Counted from the first letter of the stretch, positions 1-11,978 are shown. The stretch is 64,000 bases of DNA from Antedon mediterranea (GCF_964355755.1 NC_092673.1:35969648-36033647), one strand, 5' to 3'. Notes: a model not told the origin generated them from the letters alone. A program made the numbers and translations.

Positions 1-239
1 CTTCACGATCGATCGAAAAGTGGGCAAATTACAGGTGAAAAACAACAATATCAATCCGCGCGCAATGCATTTTGGGATTTATAGCGGGCCGCTATAATTA
101 TTAAAATCGATTTATTTTTCACATTTATAACCGTTTAAAGACGAAAAAAGTTATCGCAATAGGACCATATAGTATTATTTTTACATTAAATATAGTTTGT
201 GATCTTAAATTAGATCTAAAAAACGTAGGGAATGGGGCT
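1..239 (-). mobile_element. TTAA-target MITE, truncated by window edge
   Basis: This is the inverted, partial copy of a ~625-bp non-coding element found complete at 7589-8211 and 55861-56486. It ends in GTAGGGAATGGGGCT and is followed directly by TTAA (240-243), as expected of a piggyBac-like non-autonomous element. The rest lies beyond the window start. No coding sequence is visible. Confidence 0.8.
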
Positions 240-539
240 TTAAGATAGAGGCATGAATGATGAATTCACATTTTACTAATATTATTTATAAACATTTGTT
301 TCATATTGAATGCCCTATTTTTTTTATCTTTGTTCGGAAAGTGAGTTTTGACCATAAATACGAGAGTTATTTATTTTCGGAAACCATTTTTTGACCTTAG
401 TTCACTTGCGATTCTTCATAACCAGCCTATTAGTGGCGATGATTTGCTTTTGGAATGAAATTAAGAAATAAAAAGGACATAAAGTGTATGTAAAGTAAAA
501 GGTATTTATGTAAAGTATCTATATTCTCTCTTATTTCAG

Positions 540-930
540 GTGTGAATCAACAACATTCTATATAGCAATATTAACACAATCAGAAGACGTGGATAAACTA
601 GTCATTTCAAAGAACATATCGGCCTTTTATAGGCCTCAGGCGGAAATAGGCCAAAGGTCAGAACGGCAGAACATCAAGGTCTATGAGGGCGGCTTAACAA
701 AGTATTCCAGCAGCGCTCCATCTGAAACAAAATCAAAACCAGTGTCGTCTCAAATCAGTCGAACTCTTCCAAATCCGTACCTACCAGAGGCAACGGAGCG
801 TGCATTTAGCAATCAAGCCACCAGGTTTAAGACGTCATGCAAAACTTTTCATCATAAGACAAGAAGGTGGTTGAATAGAGATGGTGGTGGAACATCTTTC
901 CATTCATCGTTAAATCATTTACAAACTAAT
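540..930 (+). CDS. Probable internal coding exon, owner uncertain (possibly CREBRF N-terminus)
   Basis: An open frame starts right after a good acceptor (TTATTTCAG, ending 539) and ends at a strong GTGAGT donor (931). It encodes about 130 residues rich in S, T, R and K; I recognise no domain. It begins with the last base of a split codon, so at least one exon lies upstream, outside this window. It ends in phase 0 and would join in frame to the CREBRF exon at 4573. Human CREBRF has about 90 more N-terminal residues than the exons from 4579 give, which would fit, but this exon does not resemble that region. It could instead be the last exon of another gene, because the frame reaches a stop at 946-948 if unspliced. 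Bases 244-539 show nothing I can support. Confidence 0.5.
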
Positions 931-1169
931 GTGAGTATCAATTATTGATATTTATTTTATTTCATTTCAAGCACGACACACGAAATTAAAATTGTAACAT
1001 TGTAAAACAGAGAAATGAAACAGGGACAACCACAAAACAAGCAAAACAGCTTTTACAACTAGTGGTGCCCTAAAAATAGAAAACAAGAAAAATTAATATC
1101 TAATTAACACTAAAAGTAAACAGTAAATAGCTGCTAATTATATTTTTTTATTTATATATCATTCATTTT

Positions 1170-1412
1170 AAGCTCTGTCTACACTATCAAACTTTATGTG
1201 ACAATGTGATGTGCCCATATACTGTATGTATGGGCATGATAATGGCATATCACTACTATATTTGGCATATCACTACCATATTTGTGCATATCACTACTAG
1301 TACCATATTTGTGCATATCACTACCATATTTGTGAATATCACTACCATATTTTTGCATATCACTTTTTTTTTTGTCAAAACTATAGTTTGTTTGATAGTA
1401 TAGACAGAGCTT
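1170..1412. mobile_element. MITE of the AGCTCTGTCTACAC family
   Basis: It is bounded by inverted AGCTCTGTCTACACTATCAA-type ends with TTA on both sides. The inside holds several copies of TATCACTACCATATTTG. The same family recurs at least a dozen times in this window. It has no coding capacity. Its TWA target duplications suggest a PIF/Harbinger-type non-autonomous element (inference). Confidence 0.8.
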
Positions 1413-1997
1413 TAGATTAGATAATTATTGTTAAATTGCATGTCAATCATTATACAGTTCAATGAACACAATGTCACTGTCTTTGACAATCGCATGATGT
1501 ATGATTCGATATCTGCTGCTATTTTTGTTCTGTATTTATCAGTGAAAAGTCATTAAGTTGTATTATGACACTGTACTTTAAACCTGTTAATGTGTTTGGT
1601 GGGTTTCATAACTAGAGACACTGTATTTCCCATGTTACATAACATCCAGACAGTATGGTGCTCCTAGTGTATTTTGCAATACTAAATATTATACTTATAA
1701 AGAAATAAATAAACCAATTGTTACATATTATGTATCTATTCAACTTCAGAATTTAACAGCTAGGTCCCATTTTTGGCAATTTATTTATTTATTTATTCAA
1801 CTTTGTTTTACAAGGATAGTACAGTACTACAGCTGTACTACAGCAGTACAGCTGACTTGAAGAGGCCCTCTTTAAAACAATACAAAAATATACAAACAAC
1901 ATTCAAACAAGATACAATAGGAATCATACAGATACAGATACAAAATTTTAAAATTCATACATGTACACAAACAAAATTACATGTTACATGTGTAAAA

Positions 1998-4098
1998 ATC
2001 CCACCATGATAAGACAATGTCTGATCCCACCATGATAAGACAATGTCTGATCCCACCATGATAAGACAATGTCTGATCCCACCATGATAAGACAATGTCT
2101 GATCCCACCATGATAAGACAATGTCTGATCCCACCATGATAAGACAATGTCTGATCCCACCATGATAAGACAATGTCTGATCCCACCATGATAAGACAAT
2201 GTCTGATCCCACCATGATAAGACAATGTCTGATCCCACCATGATAAGACAATGTCTGATCCCACCATGATAAGACAATGTCTAATCCCACCATGATAAGA
2301 AAATGTCTGATCCCACCATGATAAGACAATGTCTGATCCCACCATGATAAGACAATGTCTGATCCCACCATGATAAGACAATGTATGATCCCACCATGAT
2401 AAGACAATGTCTGATCCCACCATGATAAGACAATGTCTGATCCCACCATGATAAGACAATGTCTGATCCCACCATGATAAGACAATGTCTGATCCCACCA
2501 TAAGACAATGTCTGATCCCACCATGATAAGACAATGTCTGATCCCACCATGATAAGACAATGTCTGATCCCACCATGATAAGACAATGTCTGATCCCACC
2601 ATGATAAGACAATGTCTAATCCCACCATGATAAGAAAATGTCTGATCCCACCATGATAAGACAATGTCTGATCCCACCATGATAAGACAATGTCTGATCC
2701 CACCATGATAAGACAATGTATGATCCCACCATGATAAGACAATGTCTAATCCCACCATGATAAGACAATGTCTGATACCATGATAAGACAATGTCTGATC
2801 CCACCATGATAAGACAATGTCTGATCCCACCATGATAAGACAATGTCTGATCCCACCATGATAAGACAATGTCTGATCCCACCATGATAAGACAATGTAT
2901 GATCCCACCATGATAAGACAATGTCTAATCCCACCATGATAAGACAATGTCTGATACCATGATAAGACAATGTCTGATCCCACCATGATAAGACAATGTC
3001 TGATCCCACCATGATAAGACAATGTCTGATCCCACCATGATAAGACAATGTCTGATCCCACCATGATAAGACAATGTCTGATCCCACCATGATAAGACAA
3101 TGTCTGATCCCACCATGATAAGACAATGTCTGATCCCACCATGATAAGACAATGTCTGATCCCACCATGATAAGACAATGTCTGATCCCACCATGATAAG
3201 ACAATGTCTGATCCCACCATGATAAGACAATGTCTGATCCCACCATGATAAGACAATGTCTGATCCCACCATGATAAGACAATGTCTGATCCCACCATGA
3301 TAAGACAATGTCTGATCCCACCATGATAAGACAATGTCTGATCCCACCATGATAAGACAATGTCTGATCCCACCATGATAAGACAATGTCTGATCCCACC
3401 ATGATAAGACAATGTCTGATCCCACCATGATAAGACAATGTCTGATCCCACCATGATAAGACAATGTCTGATCCCACCATGATAAGACAATGTCTGATCC
3501 CACCATGATAAGACAATGTCTGATCCCACCATGATAAGACAATGTCTGATCCCACCATGATAAGACAATGTCTGATCCCACCATGATAAGACAATGTCTG
3601 ATCCCACCATGATAAGAAAATGTCTGATCCCACCATGATAAGACAATGTCTGATCCCACCATGATAAGACAATGTATGATCCCACCATGATAAGACAATG
3701 TCTGATCCCACCATGATAAGACAATGTCTGATCCCACCATGATAAGACAATGTCTGATCCCACCATGATAAGACAATGTCTGATCCCACCATGATAAGAC
3801 AATGTCTGATCCCACCATGATAAGACAATGTCTGATCCCACCATGATAAGACAATGTCTGATCCCACCATGATAAGACAATGTCTAATCCCACCATGATA
3901 AGAAAATGTCTGATCCCACCATGATAAGACAATGTCTGATCCCACCATGATAAGACAATGTCTGATCCCACCATGATAAGACAATGTCTGATCCCACCAT
4001 GATAAGACAATGTCTGATCCCACCATGATAAGACAATGTCTGATCCCACCATGATAAGACAATGTCTGATCCCACCATGATAAGACAATGTCTGATCT
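1998..4098. repeat. 26-bp minisatellite, about 80 copies
   Basis: The unit is TGATCCCACCATGATAAGAC plus AATGTC, repeated for 2.1 kb with few variants (CTAATCCC, AAAATG, GTATGATC, and a 3-base deletion giving GATACC). Because 26 is not a multiple of 3 and the unit lacks minus-strand stops, long minus-strand frames (up to 641 codons, 26-residue period) are open. These are a by-product of the repeat, not genes. It lies between exon 540-930 and the CREBRF exon at 4573. Confidence 0.97.
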
Positions 4099-4182
4099 GA
4101 TAAAAATAACATAACAAATGAAACTATTCTGAAACAATTTTTAGATTTGATAACATGATTCATATCTTGCCAAATTAGTATG

Positions 4183-4480
4183 TACTGTATTATCCCCCAA
4201 AAACATCAAAATTGGAGATTAATCAAATCAGACTTTGAATAGGCCATTTTTTTTTGTAGTTAATCACTTCCGTAGAAAAAGAACCCCAAAAATAATGTTT
4301 TCAGTTAAAAAATGACAACATAAATGGTTACATTCAACCAAACACCATTGTCTGACAGACAATTTAAGTATTTTTTGGCGTTAAATTGTTATCATGTACC
4401 GTAAATTTTTTTTGGTCAAAGTGAATATCTATTATGTGACATTAAAATGGCATTTAAAAAAAAAGACATTTTTAGGAAGA
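4183..4480. repeat. Diverged copy of the repeat at 11439-11764
   Basis: It shares the order of TGTATTATCCCCCAAAA, AATCAGACTTTGA, TAATCACTTCCGTAGAAA and TATTATGTGACATTAAAAT with the element at 11439-11764. The left end is recognisable but the right terminus is not clean, so the boundaries are approximate. It is non-coding. Confidence 0.6.
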
Positions 4481-4572
4481 CAATATATTTTTAATGAGGA
4501 AATAATCAGTAGAATTGACATATTTTTAGGTTGTTGTTAATGTTTACATAATTATTCTTACTTCTTCCATAG

Positions 4573-7500
4573 CCGGTAATGGATTTGTACTCATATAGTG
4601 ATCTGGTGTCTGGGGTGTCGTGTGTACCAAACCAAGAACAATCTCTTCAGTCTTCAAACTGTATATATTTGCCTGCTAGTCCGCCTTCTATGTTCCCTTG
4701 TGACCTAGAGGAGCCTCACAGCGTATCGTTTGGTAAACCCATCCCTTCAGGAAGTAAACAAGCAAATAAAACCCGTCACAGGCCACCCAGCATTATGGCT
4801 ACCAGTCCAAGTGGAGAGGGTCTCAATGATAGATTCTTTAATGATTTGTCCATCTGCAGCGGGTCGTTGGATGAGAGTGTTTGCGGCAGTTTCACCGACA
4901 GTTTGTGCGGAAGTTTTAACGAAAGTTTATGCAGTTTTAAAGATGGAAGAGAATCTCCTTGGGGTTCTTACGAAAGTGATTTTTACGGTCTTGATGACAT
5001 GAGCAGTCCTCTGCAACATCAGGTGGATGATTTTGCACACGACCCGACCCTCGCAGAATTAAACATGGAGGATTCACAAGGGTTTGATTTATCGCATCAA
5101 TCATCATTTTCACAAGCTAATAAGCAAAGTTCTGTTAGTATCCCAGTATTGTCCAAAGTCCTATCTCAACAAACCCTCCAATCAAACATGCAATCTTACT
5201 CTTGGCCTCAGGGACCCTCTAGGCATGTCTTCAATACAACATTTACAAACACTGCAATAGATGATGACCTCAAAAGTCATGACACATCTTCTACAAGTCT
5301 CCCTTCTGTAAGAAGCAAATCAGAGAAAAAAGACAGTTCTTTAGTTCTTGCAAAAAACAGCCTGCCAGTAAAATATCCCAATGACGTACATTCTGTAAGA
5401 GCAAAAAGCCCAATTGAGTATACCAATTTATTTATGATACGTTCTTCAAAAAATCATAGCAATTTTGGAAAGACAATAAAAGGAGAAAAAAGGAAAATAA
5501 GTGAAGTGACTGGAAGGAAAGATGAACCAAGGAAGTCAAAAGAAAGAATGTCACCTAGTCTACGGAAAGCAGCGTCTAGTCAAATGCAACTCATTGAGGT
5601 TAGTTTGGTATGACATTGTTAATGTTATAATAGTATTATAGTATCTACACTACCAAACTTTATGTGACAACAAATGTGATGTGCCCATATATGGACATGA
5701 TAATGTCATACTGTATCACTACCATATTTAAGCATATCACTACCATATTTGGTTAGTTAATTAGGGACTACTTTTTTTTATACCTTTGTATACATGCACG
5801 ATTCCTTTACAGTATCTTGATATTAATAACTGCTCTTCTCTATATAAAATTGGCATTTTGTAAATGTGATACTTAATATTTTAAGTTCAAATGCAGTATA
5901 AAAATGACAATAACAAATTATTGATCTGCCAAAAATCCCAGAAGACTCTGTTCGGAATGTGGTATTGATGTTGATATACCACATTTAAAAATACAAGTCA
6001 AAAGATCAGCTTCAGCAAATAATAAATCCATCTATAATTCAATCAATCATTGAAATGTCAAAGTGGTTAAGAACAAAATATTAATTATCTTGAATGATCA
6101 ATTTCCTGTAACTAGATTAAATTTCTGCTGAATATTGCAGGTGACGTTGGCACCTGGATGGTAGTTGCTGAAATGGCATATAATGATAAATTTTATGATT
6201 TATATAGTTAGTTTAATCTCTTTTCAAGTTAATTTAATCATTTTCATTTTATTTCAAAACCCAAACCAACAGCAAAAAAGAATTCGCCAATAACAGGCGG
6301 GTTAACACATAAATTGATTTCAATATCAATTAATTATTTAATTTTTTTTTTTAAACCTACTAAATGTTTACAGGAGGAGGAAGAAGAAGATGATGAAGAT
6401 GATCTTGATTCTCACGATGAGGGATTAGGGAGCGAGAGAGAAGATCATGATGTAAGTGATGATGAGATGGCAGATGATGCAAGCGATATATCTGATCTAG
6501 GTGAGTTTTATTGTAAACACACATGTACTGTCCAAACCATGTCAGCAAATTGGTGTGGACAAGTGGGTAGTTAGAGGTCTTGATTCTATAGTATATCTGA
6601 TCTAGGTGAGTTTTATTGTAAACACACATGTACTGTCCAAACCATGTCAGCAAATTGGTGTGGACAAGTGGGTAGTTAGAGGTCTTGATTCTATAGTATA
6701 TCTGATCTAGGTGAGTTTTATTGTATACACACATGTACTGTCCAAACCATGTCATAGCAAATTGGTGCATGATATGGACAAGTAGAAAGTAGGAAACTTG
6801 ATTCTATCAGTTGTTGTTGAATTTCTTTGTCCAAACCTTGCAAAGTAGATGTATGTATAGGGTAGCTGGTCTTAATTCTATAATTTTAATGAGAAGAGGT
6901 TTTAAAAAAATGGACTTTATTATCTTTTGGGATTAAAGCTATTCAATTTTGACAGTTTAACAAGGTTCAATTGCATTCTATAGTTTTGTTGTTAGATTGT
7001 ATTGACTAGTGACTTTGTGAAGTTACAAAGTCACATGGTGCTGTGCAGACTCACAACAGCTGTGCTGTGCCTTTGTATTTAAAATATATATATTTTTTTT
7101 AAATTCAGGAATTTCCAGTATCATTGGCCCAACTCCAAAAGCTCTTCGATCACGCCGAGGTGACTATGATGATTGGACGCCAAACCCAAAGCGTTTACTA
7201 CAGATTGGTAAAGAACTTTGCAAACTGAATAAAGTGATAGCTGATATGTTGCCACTGCACAGACTACCACCAAATTCACGAACAAAATCAAGAAAAGAAA
7301 AGAACAAGCTTGCTTCAAGGTAGGAAATTGTTGATATTCATAATCACTAAGGCCTTGTCTACACTATCAAACTTTATGTGACAAAGAATATGATGTGCCT
7401 GTATATGGACATGATGATGTCATATCACTACCATATTTGGGCATATCACTACCATATTTGGGCACATCACACTTTTTTTGTCAAACTAGTTTGATAGTGT

Positions 7501-10500
7501 AGACAGAGCTTAAGTATAGTCATTATAATTTAACAAAAGTTTCTATTGTATACAGTTAAGCAAAGTAAGCCAAATAAGAATACTTTAAAGACCCCTTCCC
7601 TACGTTTATTAGATCTAATTTAAGATCACAAACTATATTTAATGTAAAAATAATACTATATGGTCCTATTGCGATAACTTTTTTCGTCTTTAAACGGTTA
7701 AAAATGTGAAAAATAAGTCGATTCTAATAATTATAGCGGCCCGCTATAAATCCCAAATGCATTGCGCGCGGATTGATATTTTTGTTTTTCACCTGTAATT
7801 CGCCCACTTTTCGATCGATCGCGTGAGGCCAAAACAAATGGAAGACTCCTAACTTTTCAGCGAAAATACCGGGTTTTTCCCAATTTGTATCAACGGAGTC
7901 TGGCAAAAATAGAAAGACAATTAATGCAGCAACTATACAACGTCAGGCTAGGTATATAGCTAGCGTACGATGTTTGTACGTTACCGATGTTTACCAGCTA
8001 GGCCTACAAAACTAAGCCTAGCTAGGCTAGGCCTAAGACCTCGCGAGAGGTCGATCGCCGCGAGCTACTTAGGTAGTGCATTGTTTCTCACTTTTTATCA
8101 TAATTTACCATAAAACGTACTTTAAGACAAGGAATGACATGGTTTAATGTTTTTAAAGTGATATAATGTATTATTTTCCAAAAAACGTCCAAATTTGCAG
8201 GGAAGGGGTCTTTAATATTATTGTAAATTATTGTTGTTTTTGTTGAGATGTTTTTATGTAATAAGAATATGATAGAAATAAAACTTGTACCGAATATATG
8301 CTGTATAATTAAAGACTTAAATTCAACCAAAATTGAAATTCACTAAAGCGCTTCATATTACCACAGAGAAATAAGTTTTCTCTATAAGTATTGTATACAA
8401 TGTATGTACGTATATCAAATATAATTAAACATTAATAATAATTAATATTTTTATATTCATGTTGTTTTGTGCGAGTAATGAATTTGTGAAATATAAGACA
8501 ATTTGTAGGAGAAATTCAATTTATGTTGATTGATTTGGTTAATAATGCATAGAGTACTCGCTTACAATTCCAAGAATTAGTTGAGTGTCTTTCTCTTGGG
8601 TTTTATTACTTACCTGTCAATCATTCTACCTCATTAATATTCATAATTTCAATCAATCCTCCTTTTCTGCATAATTTCTAATATGATCAACTCAAGGATA
8701 AGCATTTGATGTATCATACACTCTCTACATGATGGCCATTGCTTCTGTGTTATTGAAATAGAAATATTCTATTATCCTATATCTTAGTATTATCCTATCA
8801 TCCTATATCTTAGTATTATCCTATATCTTAGTATTATCCTATTATTATGTAAATAAGTTTGCATGCATGTAAATGTACCTGGAAATTAATCAATGCCACA
8901 CCAACACAAATTAATCAATGCCTGCCACACCAACACAAATTTGAATCCAGAATCCTACCATTAGACAACTGGGTCTTGCATGGTATGGTTCAACTGGGTC
9001 TTGCATGGTATGGTTCAACTGGGTCTTGCATGGTATGGTTCAACTGGGTCTTGCATGGTATGGTTCAACTGGGTCTTGCATGGTATGGTTCAACTGGGTC
9101 TTGCATGGTATGGTTCAACTGGGTCTTGCATGGTATGGTTCAACTGGGTCTTGCATGGTATGGTTCAACTGGGTCTTGCATGGTATGGTTCAACTGGGTC
9201 TTGCATGGTTCAAGTCCATATTGGATAGCGACTCTTTATTTCAAATTTGTTTATTTATGTGCAATTGTTTAGACTCTACATGGTTAGAGTTGCATCTTAT
9301 CTTATCTTGTTTTATTTTAACTTTAATGCACGCAATACTGGTTATATATTTCAAAGCAGTGTCGTAACGCAGGGGGAAAGGCCCCTCCTGGTTTAGAAAA
9401 CTCTAAAAGGCCCTTCAATGCTGGGAGTTGCATTGGGGCTCCTCATGCTACTGGGGCCCTTTGTTTACCATGCAGTGAACGGTAATAGCCAATACGCCAC
9501 TGATTCAAAGGGAATAAGCTAATAATAGGCTCATGTTATGTATATTTATAGATTAATTGATTACAAAATAATCTACCATTATAGTCAACTGTTTCCCAAT
9601 ACCGAACAGCTGTGGCTGGCCAAACATGTCTAATTTTCCGGAAAGTAGTACTAGTAGTTGTAGTAAAAATAGTATACTGCTTTTGAAATCAACTACACTA
9701 TTGTATGAAGGCATTTATTAATTATTTTCATTAATATTTTACAACTGAAACATGAATAGGAACAAAAGAAACGTAGAATTTTAAATTAGCAGATGCTATG
9801 TCTGATGAACTAATTAAGTGTTATACAATATTTCATTGTCTTCTCATTTTCCAGAGCATGCCGACTAAAGAAGAAAGCACAGCATGAAGCAAATAAGGTC
9901 AAGCTACATGGCCTAGAAAAGGAACATGGTAAGTAACACTGCATTGTGGGATACATCCACTTTAATAAGGTCAAGCTACATGGCCTAGAAAAGGAACATG
10001 GTAAGTAACACTGCATTGTGGGATACATCCACTTTAATAAGGTCAAGCTACATGGCCTAGAAAAGGAACATGGTAAGTAACACTACATTGTGGGATACAT
10101 CCACTTTAATAAGGTCAAGCTACTAGAAAAGGAACATGGTAAGTAACACTACATTGTGGGATACATCCACTTTAATAAGGTCAAGCTACATGGCCTAGAA
10201 AAGGAACATGGTAAGTAACACTACATTGTGGGATACATCCACTTTAATAAGGTCAAGCATGGCCTAGAAAAGGAACATGGTAAGTAACACTACATTGTGG
10301 GATACATCCACTTTAATAAGGTCAAGCTACATGGCCTAGAAAAGGAACATAGTAAGTAACACTACATTGTGGGATACATCCACTTTAATAAGGTCAAGCT
10401 ACTAGAAAAGGAACATGGTAAGTAACACTACATTGTGGGATACATCCACTTTAATAAGGTCAAGCTACATGGCCTAGAAAAGGAACATGGTAAGTAACAC

Positions 10501-11978
10501 TACATTGTGGGATACATCCACTTTAATAAGGTCAAGCTACATGGCCTAGAAAAGGAACATGGTAAGTAACACTACATTGTGGGATACATCCACTTTAATA
10601 AGGTCAAGCTACATGGCCTAGAAAAGGAACATGGTAAGTAACACTACATTGTGGGATGCATCCACTTTTAACTAACTTTAACCATGTGGTATAACAATGA
10701 CAGCATACCATTGGCATTAACAACCTGTCTAAGTCACTTGCTCAAATCAGGTTGTTCAGGTGCTTGCATATTGTCTTCAAAGTTCTTCCTTAACATGTAT
10801 AGTATTCATATTAGTCTGGTTGTAGTCACTGTGGATGAAAGTAAGATTTTGATATATTTAAGCTCTGTCTACACTATCAAACTCGTTTTGACAAAAAAGT
10901 GTGATGTGGTCAAAAATGGTAGTGAAATCCCCAAATATGGTAGGTAGTGATGTGACATCGTCATGTCCATTTATGGCCACATTACATTTTTTTGTAGACA
11001 GAACTTTAGTTATATTGTTGTTTTTTTATTAGTGTTGTTTGCAGCTTATCTTCAAAGCCAATCAGTATAACATGTTTGTTACACCTCTACTGATATCTAT
11101 TCTGAGAATGTTCTTACTAACAAGTATTAGTACATTTATCTTTTACTTCATAGAAAGCTTGTCATATGTGTTATCACAAATCAAGAAAGAAGTGGCATTG
11201 AGGACTAAACAGCAAGGATCTCATTATCCATTCTCTTTGTCTAAAATGTTGGAACAACTCACAAATGAAAACTTAGGTATGATTCATTATTATCTTTTGC
11301 TTGTTGTTTTTTAAAGATCTCATGAAATATTCCAACCATAATTAAATTTAAATGAGTAAACAAACTCTTTGTCATAGCTTTGATAAATAGACAATGCTTG
11401 AGCCCAAGAAGGCGATATATTGCTATGATGTGGTTTAAAGATGTATTGTCCCCCAAAAGCATGAAAGATGAAGATTAATAAAATCAGACTTTGATTAGGC
11501 CATTATGTAGTTTCAACAAACTTAATCACTTCCGTAGAAAAAAAAACCTGAAAAAATCATATTTTCACTAATAACATGACAAAAATAAACTGTTAAATTC
11601 AACCAGAATCCCATTTGCTGCCAGCCAATTTGACCATATTTTGTAAATTACAGTTTTTTCCAGGTAAAATATTTGTTTTTTTTTTATTCAATTTTTGGTA
11701 AAAGTAAATAACTATTATGTGACATTAAAATTGAAATTATTTTTTCAGGGGGAACAATTCACCTTTAAGTAATGCACGACTGTATACACTAAACAAGTAT
11801 CATACTGGCTTATAAATATTAATGAGTACAGTTTATTTGTATACTATTTAATAATAATATCTTTTAATTTGCAGCCACAAACATTGCCGGACACACAACA
11901 GAATTTGTTAACACTGTCCTTGACAAAACGGCCAATGGACATCCAACCGGTGGATTGGATGTGGAACTACCTGAATAA
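4573..11978 (+). CDS. CREBRF: CREB3 regulatory factor (CREBRF / Luman recruitment factor) orthologue
   Basis: Coding exons: 4573-5598, 6374-6500, 7109-7319, 9855-9928, 11154-11276 and 11875-11978 (TAA 11976-11978). All junctions are GT-AG and phases match (0,1,2,1,1). The first in-frame ATG of these exons, 4579, gives 552 aa (human about 639). Landmarks: YGLDDMSSP and [12 protein letters not shown] in exon 1, an acidic stretch with SHDEGLGSE in exon 2, [16 protein letters not shown] and [11 protein letters not shown] in exon 3, then [17 protein letters not shown] in exon 4. The last two make the basic region of its atypical bZIP, with the zipper continuing in exon 5. The C-terminus has [15 protein letters not shown] and [14 protein letters not shown] is a nuclear protein that antagonises CREB3/Luman in the unfolded-protein response (family knowledge). 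If exon 540-930 belongs here the protein is longer. Two junctions, after 6500 and 9928, are overrun by tandem repeats. Confidence 0.93.
5640..5752. mobile_element. Truncated MITE, AGCTCTGTCTACAC family
   Basis: It begins at GTATCTACACTACCAAACTT and includes the GTGATGTGCCCATATATGGA core and two TATCACTACCATATTT units. The right terminus is missing. It is intronic in CREBRF. Confidence 0.7.
6489..6765. repeat. 105-bp tandem repeat spanning a CREBRF splice donor, about 2.6 copies
   Basis: The exon end TATATCTGATCTAG plus donor GTGAGTTTTA occurs at 6500/6501 and again at 6605/6606 and 6710/6711, with the intervening intron sequence copied. Only the first copy is attached to the acidic coding exon; the others are intronic decoys. 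Confidence 0.93.
7349..7513. mobile_element. MITE, AGCTCTGTCTACAC family, near-complete
   Basis: Inverted ends CTTGTCTACACTATCAAACT and AGTTTGATAGTGTAGACAGA enclose the standard core. TAA flanks both sides. It is intronic in CREBRF. Confidence 0.85.
7589..8211. mobile_element. Complete TTAA-target MITE (piggyBac-like), 623 bp
   Basis: It is flanked by TTAA at 7585-7588 and 8212-8215. The termini are AGACCCCTTCCCTACG and GCAGGGAAGGGGTCT, a short inverted repeat. The interior is non-coding with a CpG-rich stretch (GCGCGCGGATTG, TCGATCGATCGCGTG). It is highly similar to the copies at 1-239 and 55861-56486. The TTAA duplication is what piggyBac transposases leave; no transposase is seen here. 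Confidence 0.88.
8968..9212. repeat. 25-bp minisatellite, about 10 copies
   Basis: The unit is CTGGGTCTTGCATGGTATGG plus TTCAA, almost perfect. Plus-strand frames are open across it only because the unit lacks stops. It is intronic in CREBRF. Nearby, 8768-8840 has three short copies of TATCCTATATCTTAGTAT. Confidence 0.95.
9892..10668. repeat. 72-bp minisatellite copying a CREBRF exon end and splice donor, about 11 copies
   Basis: Each unit holds the last ~37 bases of the bZIP exon (AATAAGGTCAAGCTACATGG and on to GGAACATG), the donor GTAAGT and ~30 bases of intron. Several units have a 6-10 base deletion around CTACATGG; one has AACATAGTAAGT. In the exon frame the donor reads GGT AAG TAA, so retaining any unit ends translation. 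Only splicing from the first donor (9929) keeps the zipper frame. Confidence 0.96.
10858..11008. mobile_element. MITE, AGCTCTGTCTACAC family, inverted core
   Basis: Starts AGCTCTGTCTACACTATCAA, ends GTAGACAGAACT, with TTA on both sides. The core is in the opposite orientation to most copies. It is intronic in CREBRF. Confidence 0.8.
11439..11764. mobile_element. Second TTAA-target MITE family, 326 bp
   Basis: TTAA at 11435-11438 and 11765-11768 flanks the inverted termini AGATGTATTGTCCCCC and GGGGGAACAATTCACCT. It is non-coding and intronic in CREBRF. A diverged relative lies at 4183-4480. Confidence 0.75.

Noticed and set aside
1998-4098. CRISPR-like array
   Set aside because: Units are contiguous with no spacers, in a eukaryotic intron; the same holds for every other array here.
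1955-4163. Long minus-strand frames (up to 641 codons) as a repeat-protein gene
   Set aside because: They lie wholly in the 26-bp satellite, are open in all three frames at once, and encode only the translated repeat. No splice context or domain.
8859-9367. Plus frames with [15 protein letters not shown] repeats
   Set aside because: Translation of the 25-bp minisatellite in a CREBRF intron, open in three frames.
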